From Xenorhabdus japonica (lineage in GTDB: Bacteria; Pseudomonadota; Gammaproteobacteria; Enterobacterales; Enterobacteriaceae), in contig NZ_FOVO01000003.1 in NCBI RefSeq assembly GCF_900115195.1, forward strand, positions 1 through 64,000: a stretch of DNA of 64,000 bases. Direction: 5' to 3'. Below are positions 8,204 to 17,133 of this stretch, in pieces. Within the stretch, counting starts at the first letter, position 1, and each line of letters starts with the position of its first letter. Below the pieces are notes generated by a model. That model was given only the letters and a program-made list of their open reading frames with translations. It was not told where the DNA came from and ran no database searches. A program made the position numbers and the translations under genes.

Positions 8204-9565
8204 ATGGCAGAACAAGAACAACAATCAACGCTTAAGCGTGGTTTAAAGAATAGGCATATTCAGCTTATTGCCCTTGGTGGTGCAGTCGGAACCGGATTAT
8301 TTTTGGGTATCGCTCAAACCATCAAAATGGCAGGACCTTCAGTGATCCTTGGGTATGCCATTGGTGGGTTTATTGCATTTTTGATTATGCGCCAATTAGG
8401 CGAGATGGTTGTTGAGGAACCTGTAGCGGGATCATTTAGCCACTTTGCTTATAAATATTGGGGAAATTTTGCCGGTTTCCTATCAGGTTGGAACTACTGG
8501 GCAATGTTCATTTTGGTTGGAATGGCTGAGTTAACGGCTGTTGGTTTGTATATCCAATATTGGTGGCCAGAAGTTCCAACATGGGTTTCTGCTGCAATAT
8601 TCTTTGTACTGATCAACCTTGTCAACCTAATTAATGTTCGATTATATGGCGAAACTGAATTTTGGTTCTCTCTTATTAAAGTTGGTGCAATCATCGGGAT
8701 GATTATCTTTGGGAGCTATTTACTGATTAGCGGTAATGGCGGTCCACAGGCAAGCATCACCAACTTATGGCAGAAGGGCGGTTTTATGCCAAATGGAATT
8801 TCTGGCTTGATTATGGCGATGGCCGTGATCATGTTTTCATTTGGTGGTCTGGAAACCGTGGGCATTACAGCAGCAGAAGCAGAAAATCCTGAAAGAAATA
8901 TCCCAAAAGCAACTAACCAAGTTGTTTATCGAATCTTACTGTTTTATATCGGTTCATTGGCTATTTTGCTGTCGCTGTATCCATGGGCGAATGTGATAGA
9001 AGGTGGTAGCCCATTTGTTTTGATCTTTCATAATCTGGATAGCTTCTGGGTAGCGAATGTTCTGAATGTGGTGGTACTAACGGCGGCATTATCTGTTTAT
9101 AACAGTGGCGTATATTGTAATAGTCGGATGTTGTATGGTTTGGCTAAACAAGGTAATGCCCCCCGTATCCTCATAAAAGTTAACAAACGTAGTGTGCCGG
9201 TCTTGTCTATTGGTTTATCCGCGCTGGCAACATCGATTGGAGTATTGGTTAACTATGTGATGCCTGGTAAGGCGTTTGAACTATTAATGGCATTAGTGGT
9301 AACTACTCTGGTCATTAACTGGATTATGATTTGTTTTGCTCACCTGAAATTCCGTGCAGCCAAGAATAAAGAGGGTATCAAAACGAAGTTTCAGGCACTG
9401 TGGTATCCATTTGGGAACTATCTGTGTTTGGCATTCCTGGTGTTCATTCTCATCATTATTCTAATGATGCCACCAATTCGTATTTCGGTTATCTTAATGC
9501 CGTTTTGGATTGCTGTCTTATGGGGTGGATACTTGATTGCTCAATCAAAGAAAACTAAGAAATAA
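8204..9565 (+). CDS. aroP: aromatic amino acid permease AroP
   Basis: A 453-residue inner-membrane transporter of the amino acid-polyamine-organocation superfamily, expected to import Phe, Tyr and Trp by proton symport. It is nearly collinear with E. coli AroP (457 residues): the N-terminal LKRGLKNRHIQLIALGGA and GTGLFLG motifs, the MRQLGEMVVEEPVAGSFSHF segment near residue 65, and the ITAAEAENPERNIPKATNQV loop near 225. Twelve hydrophobic helices are visible. AGAGGA stands before the ATG. PheP is the closest alternative, but the overall match favours AroP. It forms a single-gene unit with a large hairpin just downstream. Confidence 0.9.
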   Translation: MAEQEQQSTLKRGLKNRHIQLIALGGAVGTGLFLGIAQTIKMAGPSVILGYAIGGFIAFLIMRQLGEMVVEEPVAGSFSHFAYKYWGNFAGFLSGWNYWAMFILVGMAELTAVGLYIQYWWPEVPTWVSAAIFFVLINLVNLINVRLYGETEFWFSLIKVGAIIGMIIFGSYLLISGNGGPQASITNLWQKGGFMPNGISGLIMAMAVIMFSFGGLETVGITAAEAENPERNIPKATNQVVYRILLFYIGSLAILLSLYPWANVIEGGSPFVLIFHNLDSFWVANVLNVVVLTAALSVYNSGVYCNSRMLYGLAKQGNAPRILIKVNKRSVPVLSIGLSALATSIGVLVNYVMPGKAFELLMALVVTTLVINWIMICFAHLKFRAAKNKEGIKTKFQALWYPFGNYLCLAFLVFILIIILMMPPIRISVILMPFWIAVLWGGYLIAQSKKTKK

Positions 9566-9583
9566 ATAGACTGGTTGCTAATC

Positions 9584-9633
9584 CATTCAGTTTTTTCAGT
9601 CGGGGATTGTGCTCGGCTGAAAAACACTGAATG
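9584..9633. terminator. large hairpin downstream of aroP
   Basis: Two 20-base arms (9584-9603 and 9614-9633) pair with few mismatches, beginning CATTCAG and ending CTGAATG. The T-run in the left arm and A-run in the right arm pair inside the stem. It probably terminates aroP transcription. Confidence 0.65.
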
Positions 9634-10235
9634 TTAATCCTCCACCTATTCTGAAGCCGCATTTTTCCCATAACTCAGAAGAAGAGTATTTGTGATCTTT
9701 TTCTGGCAAGATAAAAACATATAGAGAAATAGTTAAAAAACGTCTTATAAATATTATAATTGAATAATATTTGATAAATGATAGACAAAAAATAAGTTGG
9801 TTACATGTAAAATAATTATATTGTATGTTCAAAAAGAATGATTGAAATTAATCATGATTATTACAGTTATCTAAAATAGATTTAGTATAACTATAACTTT
9901 CTGGTCTACAACATAATAGATGTGAAAAACAGCATTATGTATTAAACTTATCAAAGTAATTTCTTTAAGTTAAAATTTTCTTTTTCCTTTAATTCATATG
10001 GTTAAGTGATTTGAAAATTATTGAGTAATTTCAAACTGGAACAGATATTAAGAGTTTTAAATATGTGCGTTGGCTCCAGCACCTGAAAAAAATGGCTTGC
10101 GATTATATAAAGAGTATGTGATAAAACGTGTGGGTAAACGAAGTGCCGTTCTGTTAATTAATAACAGAAACTAATATGGGTTTGTTTATTTTTATGCCAA
10201 CAGGCTAATAAAGTGATTCAAAGGAAATTTTTGAA
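9634..10235. other. long AT-rich leader region of the cold-shock gene
   Basis: About 600 bases without a convincing gene; a 78-codon minus-strand frame at 9596-9832 overlaps the aroP hairpin and looks spurious. Cold-shock genes usually have long structured 5' leaders, and the last 150-200 bases could serve that role. I could not find the classical cold-box sequence of cspA. Confidence 0.4.
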
Positions 10236-10445
10236 ATGGCAAAAATCACTGGTACTGTGAAGTGGTTCAACGAGTCTAAAGGTTTTGGTTTTATTACTCC
10301 AGCTGATGGTAGCAAAGATGTATTTGTACATTTTTCTGCAATTATGAAAGATGGGTTTAAAACATTGTCTGAAGGCCAAAAAGTTGAGTTTGAAATTCAG
10401 GATGGTCCTAAAGGTCCTGCCGCTGCAAATGTATCAACTTTATAG
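10236..10445 (+). CDS. cspC: cold-shock-like protein CspC/CspE
   Basis: A 69-residue single cold-shock domain, a five-stranded beta-barrel that binds single-stranded RNA and DNA, melts RNA hairpins and acts as an antiterminator and RNA chaperone. The RNP1 motif KGFGFITP (about residues 15-23) and the RNP2 motif DVFVHFS (about 29-35) are intact. Details such as MAKI at the start, TPADGSKD and EIQDG followed by KGPAA match CspC a little better than CspE, so the symbol is tentative. AAGGAAA precedes the ATG. A strong terminator at 10537 closes the unit. Confidence 0.9.
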   Translation: MAKITGTVKWFNESKGFGFITPADGSKDVFVHFSAIMKDGFKTLSEGQKVEFEIQDGPKGPAAANVSTL

Positions 10446-10536
10446 TAATCAATTTAATTTGGTTATTGTTTGATTACTGGCTAAATATATTTATCGTCAG
10501 TCTAGTTTTATTATCTGATGATAAGCTATTGCAAAT

Positions 10537-10575
10537 ATCACTCTATTGGGATACTAATAGAGTGATTTTTATTTT
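10537..10575 (+). terminator. intrinsic terminator of the csp gene
   Basis: Perfect 11-bp stem ATCACTCTATT / AATAGAGTGAT followed by a T-rich tail. It ends exactly where the TPP riboswitch begins, so thiD must have its own start of transcription or depend on read-through. Confidence 0.85.
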
Positions 10576-10680
10576 GACTCGGGGCGTTCTTTATTGAACT
10601 GAGAAGTACCCGTATTACCTGATCTGGATAATGCCAGCGGAGGGAAGTCATGGTATCTCTAGTTCCGATACCCGCTTTTC
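10575..10680 (+). promoter_or_regulatory. TPP riboswitch (THI element) upstream of thiD
   Basis: Positions 10575-10650 carry the thiamine pyrophosphate aptamer: CTCGGGG, then CTGAGA and ACCCGTA, then the conserved CCTGATCTGGATAATGCCAG and AGGGAAGTC. The ends TGACT and AGTCA pair as stem P1. It is very close to the E. coli thiC/thiM element. Downstream, GGTATC / GATACC (10652-10657 and 10667-10672) can form a short hairpin followed by a T-rich run, which could be the expression platform. Binding of TPP should lower thiD expression. Confidence 0.93.
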
Positions 10681-10706
10681 TTTAGCTGGTGGTAGGAATC
10701 ACTATT

Positions 10707-11504
10707 ATGAGAATTAATTCACTGACTATCGCAGGAACAGATCCTAGCGGTGGAGCCGGCATTCAGGCCGATTTAAAAACCTTTTCTGCGCTTGGTGTTT
10801 ACGGTACGACAGTTATCACTGCATTGGTTGCGCAAAATACAATGGGTGTACAATCGGTTTATAACCTCGATCCTCTCTTTGTTGCTGCTCAGTTAGAATC
10901 AGTACTTTCAGATGTCAGAATAGATAGTGCCAAAATTGGTATGTTGTCGAATGCTGCCAATATCGCGGCAGTAGCAGAATCATTACATCGTTATCCTATT
11001 CCCTACATTGTATTGGATACTGTTATGGTGGCGAAAAGTGGTGATCCCTTGTTATCACCGGAGGCCATTACAACGATGGTAGAACAATTATTGCCGATCG
11101 TCTCTTTGATTACGCCCAACTTACCGGAAGCGGCGGCCATATTAAAATGTGCTCTTGCCAATACCGAAGATGAAATATTACAGCAGGGATACGCATTACG
11201 TTCAATGGGATGTCAGGCAGTTTTATTGAAAGGTGGGCATTTAAATAATGCGGAAAGCCCTGATTGGCTTTTTACCTCGGAAGGGGAATGGCGTTTTACT
11301 GCTCCGAGAGTAAATACACAGCACACTCATGGAACTGGTTGTACCTTGTCTGCTGCACTTGCTGCATTGCGCCCACGTTATTCAGATTGGCAAAGTACAC
11401 TACCGATTGCGAAAACATATTTACAAAATGCACTGACACAGGCGGATAGTTTAGAAGTTGGTCATGGTATTGGGCCAGTACATCATTTTCATCAATGGTG
11501 GTGA
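10707..11504 (+). CDS. thiD: hydroxymethylpyrimidine/phosphomethylpyrimidine kinase ThiD
   Basis: A 265-residue kinase that phosphorylates HMP and then HMP-phosphate to HMP-pyrophosphate in thiamine synthesis, in the cytosol. Ribokinase-family marks are present: AGTDPSGGAGIQADLKT at residues 9-25 and the anion-hole motif HGTGCTLSAA near residue 213. The open frame can begin at a GTG at 10689, but the ATG at 10707 has AGGA at a good distance and gives the family length (E. coli 266). It stands alone, without thiM, thiE or thiC beside it, and is controlled by the TPP riboswitch just upstream. Confidence 0.95.
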   Translation: MRINSLTIAGTDPSGGAGIQADLKTFSALGVYGTTVITALVAQNTMGVQSVYNLDPLFVAAQLESVLSDVRIDSAKIGMLSNAANIAAVAESLHRYPIPYIVLDTVMVAKSGDPLLSPEAITTMVEQLLPIVSLITPNLPEAAAILKCALANTEDEILQQGYALRSMGCQAVLLKGGHLNNAESPDWLFTSEGEWRFTAPRVNTQHTHGTGCTLSAALAALRPRYSDWQSTLPIAKTYLQNALTQADSLEVGHGIGPVHHFHQWW

Positions 11505-11558
11505 ATTAGGGAGTATTTTCTCTGAAGATACTTTCTTTGGATAATATCATGCTTAATA

Positions 11559-11580
11559 ATGGGGATACAAAGATCCCCAT
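11559..11580. terminator. hairpin between thiD and fbaB
   Basis: Perfect 8-bp stem ATGGGGAT / ATCCCCAT with a 6-base loop, between the convergent thiD and fbaB genes. The tail is only weakly T-rich. Confidence 0.6.
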
Positions 11581-11609
11581 CTTAACGTTGGATTGCCCAG
11601 AAATTTTGA

Positions 11610-12659
11610 TTAGGCGATAGTAATTTTCTTATCGAGATAGACATCCTGCACGGAGTGGATCAACTCAATACCTTCTTTCATCGATTTTTTGAACGCTTTG
11701 CGCCCAAGAATCAATCCCATCCCTCCGGCACGTTTATTGATAACAGCTGTGCGGACTGAATCACTTAAATCATTATCTCCGGAAGCACCACCTGAATTGA
11801 TTAATCCAGCGCGCCCCATATAACAGTTAGCAAGTTGATAGCGAACGAGATCAATCGGGTGTTCAGTGGTCAAATTGCTGTAGACACGTTTATCTGTGTG
11901 CCCGAACCCAATCGTAGTATAGCCACCATTCGTTTCAGCCATTTTTTGTTTAACGATATCGGCACCGATTGTTGCTGCCAGATGGTTTGCTTGACCGGTT
12001 AAATCAGCGCTGGTGTGGTAATCAACCCCATTTTTCTTGAAGGCTAAGTTGCGTAGATAAGCCCATAATACGGTAACCATGCCTAATTCGTGAGCGCGTT
12101 CAAAAGCGGCTGAAATTTCTTCTATTTGGCGGCGTGATTCTGGAGAGCCGTAATAGATTGTCGCACCCACTGCAACTGCACCCATGTTAAATGCTTGCTC
12201 GACACTGGCATACAAAGTTTGATCATATTGAGCCGGATAGGTCAGCGTCTCATTGTGGTTTAGCTTGACCAGAAATGGAATCTTATGGGCATAACGACGA
12301 GAAACAGACGCCAGAACACCATAAGTTGAAGCAACACAGTTACAGCCAGCTTCAATTGCCAGTTCAACGATGTTTTTGGGATCAAAATAGAGAGGATTGG
12401 CAGCAAAAGAAGCGCTGGCAGAATGTTCAACTCCCTGATCTACTGGCAAAATTGAGAGATAACCAGTGCCTGACAGACGGCCATGATTCAGTAAGGTTTG
12501 CATGGAACAAAGGACAGTATTGGGGCGGTTATTTTCAATCATTACTCTATCGACAAAATCTGTACCTGGGAGATAGAGATTTTCACGTGGAATAGTATTG
12601 CATTGATGTTGCAATAAACTTTCTGCGTCTTTTCCTAACAACTTAGCGATATCAGTCAT
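11610..12659 (-). CDS. fbaB: class I fructose-bisphosphate aldolase FbaB
   Basis: A 349-residue Schiff-base aldolase of the DhnA type that cleaves fructose 1,6-bisphosphate to dihydroxyacetone phosphate and glyceraldehyde 3-phosphate, or runs in reverse in gluconeogenesis. E. coli FbaB is 350 residues and matches along the whole length. The segment [12 protein letters not shown] (near residue 236) holds the expected active-site lysine; [11 protein letters not shown] and [12 protein letters not shown] are further family motifs. The gene is monocistronic. The AT-rich upstream region contains its promoter and, further up, the CyaR gene. Confidence 0.95.
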   Translation of the reverse strand: MTDIAKLLGKDAESLLQHQCNTIPRENLYLPGTDFVDRVMIENNRPNTVLCSMQTLLNHGRLSGTGYLSILPVDQGVEHSASASFAANPLYFDPKNIVELAIEAGCNCVASTYGVLASVSRRYAHKIPFLVKLNHNETLTYPAQYDQTLYASVEQAFNMGAVAVGATIYYGSPESRRQIEEISAAFERAHELGMVTVLWAYLRNLAFKKNGVDYHTSADLTGQANHLAATIGADIVKQKMAETNGGYTTIGFGHTDKRVYSNLTTEHPIDLVRYQLANCYMGRAGLINSGGASGDNDLSDSVRTAVINKRAGGMGLILGRKAFKKSMKEGIELIHSVQDVYLDKKITIA

Positions 12660-13099
12660 AATTGGCTCCAGTTTGCAAAAGGCGCTGCTAATTGTTGTTT
12701 ATATTTGCGCTGATCACAAGTTAAGTAGAGAGGGAAGCCGCAGTGGATCGCTTCAGTTAATACAAATATTGCTAAAATTTAATCATTTTGTACAAAAATA
12801 AAGAGAAATATTATGTATCTGGCTTGATTGATTTGAATTGGTGATAAGTAAATATTGTAGTCATTCGTGTATTGAATGGTTTTGATTGTTTTTTCGTAAA
12901 ATTTCCTTCATTAAACTGAATAAATTCTTCCAATTATTTATTGGAATACTGTTTTTTTTGGTTATCATAATTAGTATTAGTAATAAGAGTTCAATAAATA
13001 TCCAGTGTGAATTAGTAATCATTAAATCAATTTATGTCTAATGAAGGTGAGTGTTTTTTTAATGCATTGAATTTATTGAATTATTTATCCTTTAATATA
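12660..13099. other. AT-rich region between fbaB and cyaR
   Basis: About 440 bases with no open frame of interest. It must include the fbaB promoter on the minus strand. No further conserved motif was recognised. Confidence 0.4.
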
Positions 13100-13190
13100 A
13101 AAGAAAAGGCCAGCCCAAGGGAGATTGAGCTAGCCAAGGAGGTGGTTCCTAGTCTTACAGTAAAAATTTTTTAGTTCTTTATTTTTCAGA
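13100..13190 (-). ncRNA. cyaR: CyaR small RNA
   Basis: On the minus strand the sequence matches E. coli CyaR (RyeE) closely in its regulatory core, AGGAACCACCTCCTT, which base-pairs with target ribosome-binding sites, and in the terminator. The 3' stem GGCTAGCTCAA / TTGGGCTGGCC has 11 pairs, with the conserved loop TCTCCC, followed by TTTTCTTTT. The 5' end begins TCTGAAAAA, as GCTGAAAAA in E. coli. It lies directly downstream of trhP (yegQ) in the same orientation, as in E. coli. CyaR is an Hfq-dependent repressor of ompX, luxS and nadE in E. coli; targets here are not known. Confidence 0.92.
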
Positions 13191-13237
13191 GATGATAATA
13201 CGAGAAATAAAATAGCATTGATGTGATCTGTTTCTAA
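13191..13237 (-). promoter_or_regulatory. cyaR promoter with CRP site
   Basis: The -10 box TATTAT corresponds to 13195-13200. A CRP-like site lies at 13222-13237 (minus strand TTAGA-N6-TCACA, right half perfect), centred about 40 bases before the RNA start. That is the position of a class II activator site and fits the known CRP control of E. coli cyaR. Confidence 0.65.
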
Positions 13238-13273
13238 AAAAATAGATTAATTTCTTTAAAATCTTATTTCTAA

Positions 13274-14650
13274 TTATTTCACTTGTAATTCTTGTGGATG
13301 AGGTGTCCTGGTATTACCGCTTTTTAATTTCCGGACAAGTAAAGCATAATCCAGCTCGATTTCTTCAGGAATAAGAAGATAAACGATGTGTCCATCACCT
13401 GGTGCAACTTCTATTATTTGGCCTTTTTTATTTGTCATGGATTCTAACGTGAAGTTAATATTGCCCGATGGCGTCATGAGTTCCAGATTATCCCCAACAA
13501 GAAATTTATTCTTTACGGCGACTTCAGCCAAGCCATTGACTCGATTACCAGTAAGTTCTCCAACAAATTGTTGAGTGTCTGATACTGAATAGCCATATTC
13601 ATAGGTTTGGTAGGCATCATGAGTATGGCGTCGCAGAAAGCCTTCTGTATAGCCGCGGTGTGCCAAACCCTCCAGTGTAGTCATTAACGTTGGGTCGAAA
13701 GGCTTTCCGGCAACGGCATCATCTATGGCACGGCGATATACTTGAGCGGTACGGGCGCAATAATAGAAAGATTTGGTACGGCCTTCGATTTTCAACGAGT
13801 GAACACCCATCTTTGTTAATCTTTCCACATGTTCAATGGCACGTAAGTCCTTGGAGTTCATAATATAAGTACCATGTTCATCTTCAAACGCTGACATATA
13901 TTCGCCAGGACGTTTGGCTTCTTCTATCATGAATACTTTATCTGTTGGCGCGCCTTGACCCAGTGTTGGCTCAATATTTTTGACAGGGATAGGGTCGTGC
14001 ATATGGACAATATTACCGACAGTGTCTTCTTTGCCTTCCTGCACATTGTACTCCCAGCGGCAGGCATTGGTGCATGTACCCTGATTGGGATCGCGTTTAT
14101 TGATATAACCCGATAACAGGCAGCGACCGGAATAAGCCATACACAGTGCGCCATGTACAAAAATCTCAAGTTCCATATCAGGTACTTGCTGGCGGATTTC
14201 AGCGATTTCCTCCAGTGAGAGTTCACGGGAGAGGATGACTCGCGTCAGTCCCATCTGTTTCCAGAATTTTACAGTGGCCCAGTTTACAGCATTGGCTTGA
14301 ACTGAAAGATGAATATCTATTTCAGGAAATGCTTCACGTACCATCATAATCAAGCCCGGATCAGACATAATCAACGCATCAGGCCCCATTTCCACGACAG
14401 GTTTTAAATCACGGATAAAAGTTTTCAGCTTTGCGTTATGTGGTGCGATATTGACGACGACATAAAAACGCTTACCCAAATCGTGAGCTTCCTTTATGCC
14501 CTGCGCCAATGTTTCATGGTTAAATTCATTATTGCGAACACGCAGGCTATAGCGGGGTTGTCCGGCATAAATGGCATCTGCACCATAAGCGAATGCGTAA
14601 CGCATGTTTTTCAAAGAGCCGGCAGGAGAAAGTAATTCTGGAGTAAACAT
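13274..14650 (-). CDS. trhP: tRNA uridine(34) hydroxylation protein TrhP (U32 peptidase family)
   Basis: A 458-residue protein equal to E. coli YegQ/TrhP. Together with prephenate-derived chemistry it makes 5-hydroxyuridine at tRNA position 34, the first step towards cmo5U and mcmo5U. It opens with the typical MFTPELLSPAGSLKNMRYAF and contains the U32 signature and a cysteine set (GALCMAYSGRCLLSGY, then GTCTNACRWEY near residue 195) that probably binds an iron-sulfur cluster. The start fits the E. coli protein. The 5' region contains an 8-bp hairpin (14685-14692 with 14714-14721). CyaR follows downstream, as in other enterobacteria. Confidence 0.95.
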   Translation of the reverse strand: MFTPELLSPAGSLKNMRYAFAYGADAIYAGQPRYSLRVRNNEFNHETLAQGIKEAHDLGKRFYVVVNIAPHNAKLKTFIRDLKPVVEMGPDALIMSDPGLIMMVREAFPEIDIHLSVQANAVNWATVKFWKQMGLTRVILSRELSLEEIAEIRQQVPDMELEIFVHGALCMAYSGRCLLSGYINKRDPNQGTCTNACRWEYNVQEGKEDTVGNIVHMHDPIPVKNIEPTLGQGAPTDKVFMIEEAKRPGEYMSAFEDEHGTYIMNSKDLRAIEHVERLTKMGVHSLKIEGRTKSFYYCARTAQVYRRAIDDAVAGKPFDPTLMTTLEGLAHRGYTEGFLRRHTHDAYQTYEYGYSVSDTQQFVGELTGNRVNGLAEVAVKNKFLVGDNLELMTPSGNINFTLESMTNKKGQIIEVAPGDGHIVYLLIPEEIELDYALLVRKLKSGNTRTPHPQELQVK

Positions 14651-15153
14651 ATTTTTAACGTTCTCGGTCTGAGTTCAAGTCAGCCCTTACCCAGACTTCA
14701 TTATCATTACTAAGGGTAAGGTTTAAAGGAGGGGGATTTTAGCGCTTATACCATCATTAGCACAAATATATTATGGAAATATAATGATGCTACGTCCCGC
14801 ATAAAACTGATTGAAAACATCTATCCGTCTATACATCTATGGACATGCTCATGTTGACTTGGTTCTGGTGATTCTGGGTTTTCAGGATAAAATAAGATAA
14901 GAAATCCTCCTGATTGGGTAATTATCAGCTTGATTTTAGCTTGAATTTCGAATAAGTAAGAGTTTTATAAAAAATTTATCTCCCGTTCCTCTATTTTATA
15001 GAGCATGATGACTATTTTGTATTTGTCGATTAATTTACAATTACTTTCAAATTGGATACTGCACGAATATATTAAAGTATCTCTCATTCAGAGATAATTA
15101 CACACCGTAACAATAATAACCTGATTAATTCAGCTTCTCATTAGGAGTTCCGC
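14651..15153. other. divergent promoter region of trhP and the MFS gene
   Basis: About 500 bases. Near trhP a pair CCTTACCC / GGGTAAGG (14685-14692, 14714-14721) can fold in the 5' leader. The remainder is AT-rich, and no gene or known operator was recognised. Confidence 0.4.
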
Positions 15154-16308
15154 ATGCCGGCAGCTATTTGGGCTTTAGCCATAGCGACATTTGGAATCGC
15201 TACAACCGAATTTATTGTCGCTGGTTTACTTCCTGAAATCGCACTTGAATTTAGTATTTCAATACCAACTGCGGGGTATATGGTAACCAGTTATGCACTT
15301 GGTGTATTTGTTGGAGCACCTGTTCTAATAATATTAGGGGGACGCATAGAAAGGAAAAAGATGCTTTCCGTGTTAATGATATTATTTATTATCGGAAATG
15401 CGCTGACTACTTTTTCCCCGACATTTTATCTGGCAATTATCGGTCGAATTGTGGCCTCTTTGACCCACGGTGCTTTTATGGGAATCGGTGCTATTATTGC
15501 TGCTGAGCTGGTGCCGGAAAATAAAAGAACTACCGCTATCGCATTTATGTTTAGCGGAATGACAGTGGCCAATTTGGTTGGTATCCCGCTTGGAACATGG
15601 ATAGGGAAAGCAATTTCCTGGCGCGTCACTTTTGCAATAATTACTGTCATTGGCATTATTGCATTATTTGGGATTTTAAAGTTATTACCTAAATTTGACC
15701 AAAAAGCGCCCACCAGTATCAAAAAGGAATTGTTGGCTTTCACCAATATCCATGTCCTTCTGGCTATGGGGATTACCGTTCTGGGTCCTGCTGCATTTTT
15801 CATAACTATTACCTATATTGCTCCATTGATGATCAATATTGCTGGGTTCTCTGAGAGTGCAATAACATGGATTCTGTTGGTTTTGGGGCTAGGTTTTTTC
15901 TTTGGCAATATTGTTGGTGGGAAACTTGCCGATAAGGCAATGATGCCATTGCTGTATTGGACTCTGGGGCTACAGTCCTTTATTTTGTTTGTTTTTTGGC
16001 TTTATGGCGACAATCAATTCATTGCCTGTTTGAGTATATTTCTAATGGCAGCGTGTGGCTTTGCTACAGTATCGCCAATCCAGCGTTTGGTGATGGATAA
16101 AGCTCAGGAAGCCGGCGCACCTAACCTTGTTTCTTCTGTTAATATTGGGTTTTTTAATTTGGGCAATGCAGTCGGTGCATGGCTGGGTGGTGTGATTATT
16201 GCATCTAATTATGGCTACATAACCCTCAATCTGGCAGGTGGTTTATTAGCCTTGATGGCGCTGTTACTCGCTGTTATTTCGGGCTTGATCGATCATAAAA
16301 GAGCTTAA
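15154..16308 (+). CDS. MFS transporter, DHA1 drug/sugar efflux type
   Basis: A 384-residue inner-membrane protein with twelve hydrophobic helices, of the major facilitator superfamily, drug:proton antiporter-1 branch, related to AraJ, YdhP and Cml-type exporters. Motif A-like GRIERKKM lies near residue 63 and the helix-4 arginine motif IIGRIVASLTHGAFMG near residue 92. The substrate is not predictable from sequence. TTAGGAGT precedes the ATG. The gene converges on baeR, from which it is separated by a 16-bp perfect inverted repeat. It is not MdtD, which is a 14-helix DHA2 protein. Confidence 0.85.
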   Translation: MPAAIWALAIATFGIATTEFIVAGLLPEIALEFSISIPTAGYMVTSYALGVFVGAPVLIILGGRIERKKMLSVLMILFIIGNALTTFSPTFYLAIIGRIVASLTHGAFMGIGAIIAAELVPENKRTTAIAFMFSGMTVANLVGIPLGTWIGKAISWRVTFAIITVIGIIALFGILKLLPKFDQKAPTSIKKELLAFTNIHVLLAMGITVLGPAAFFITITYIAPLMINIAGFSESAITWILLVLGLGFFFGNIVGGKLADKAMMPLLYWTLGLQSFILFVFWLYGDNQFIACLSIFLMAACGFATVSPIQRLVMDKAQEAGAPNLVSSVNIGFFNLGNAVGAWLGGVIIASNYGYITLNLAGGLLALMALLLAVISGLIDHKRA

Positions 16309-16340
16309 GCATATAGTCTCAACATAAATATACAATCTCA

Positions 16341-16376
16341 ACAGTAACTGACATTATTATTAATGTCAGTTACTGT
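16341..16376. terminator. long perfect hairpin between the MFS gene and baeR
   Basis: Perfect 16-bp stem (16341-16356 with 16361-16376; left arm ACAGTAACTGACATTA) and a 4-base loop. It lies between convergent genes and so probably stops transcription from both sides, although T-runs are short. Confidence 0.7.
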
Positions 16377-16425
16377 GAAAATGTTGCAAATAGTACTCAA
16401 TAAAAATCGGTTGCGCTGAATATCG

Positions 16426-17133
16426 TTACATCAAACGGCAGATTTCTGCTTCCCATCGATAACCCAATCCATAAATGGAGCGGATAAAAGATTTATCCTC
16501 ATCCAATTGTTCCAGTTTCCTGCGTAAATTTTTAATGTGACTATCAATAGTACGGTCATTCACAATGCGGTGATCGTTATAAAGATTATCCAATAACTGA
16601 TCACGAGAAAAAACACGTCCTGGTTGAGTGGACATAATTTTGAGCAAGCGGAATTCAACCGGAGTTAGCTCAAGCACTTGTTCAAGATAACGAGCCTGAA
16701 AGTGGTTTTCATCAATGGTCAGTGAGTTTTGCTCACTAATGATATCTTTTGGGCGGTAGCAACGACGCAAAATTACTTTTACTCTGGCGACTATTTCTCG
16801 TGGGCTGTACGGTTTGCAGATATAATCGTCAGCTCCAATTTCCAGACCGAGTAACCGGTCAATCTCCTCTGTTTTTGCTGTCATTATTACGATCGGAATA
16901 TCTGAAAACTTACGGATTTCCCGACAGATCGACAATCCATCAAGGCCGGGCAGCATAAGATCAAGCAAAATAATATGGGGTTGGTATTTTTGAACATGAG
17001 CGATGACTTCATCACCATGTGTGAGCCATTGGGTTTGATAATCTGCGGATTGTAGATAATCAACCAGCAATTGCCCCAACTTTGGTTCATCTTCAACGAT
17101 TAGAACGGTATTTTGTGTAAGATGTGTACTCAT
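16426..17133 (-). CDS. baeR: response regulator BaeR
   Basis: A 235-residue OmpR-family response regulator, the DNA-binding half of the BaeSR envelope-stress system, which in E. coli activates mdtABC, acrD and spy on exposure to indole, flavonoids and metals. The receiver domain (about 1-125) has the acidic pair VEDE, the phospho-acceptor aspartate in LLDLMLPG (near residue 57) and the conserved lysine in [10 protein letters not shown]. The C-terminal winged helix includes [15 protein letters not shown] and [10 protein letters not shown]. It overlaps the end of baeS by one base, so the two are translationally coupled as the last genes of the mdt operon. Confidence 0.96.
   Translation of the reverse strand: MSTHLTQNTVLIVEDEPKLGQLLVDYLQSADYQTQWLTHGDEVIAHVQKYQPHIILLDLMLPGLDGLSICREIRKFSDIPIVIMTAKTEEIDRLLGLEIGADDYICKPYSPREIVARVKVILRRCYRPKDIISEQNSLTIDENHFQARYLEQVLELTPVEFRLLKIMSTQPGRVFSRDQLLDNLYNDHRIVNDRTIDSHIKNLRRKLEQLDEDKSFIRSIYGLGYRWEAEICRLM

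Noticed and set aside
9596-9832. 78-codon frame on the minus strand after aroP
   Set aside because: Overlaps the aroP terminator hairpin, AT-rich composition drives it, no ribosome-binding site.
15154-16308. MFS gene as mdtD of the mdt operon
   Set aside because: It is on the opposite strand, has 12 rather than 14 helices and belongs to the DHA1 group.
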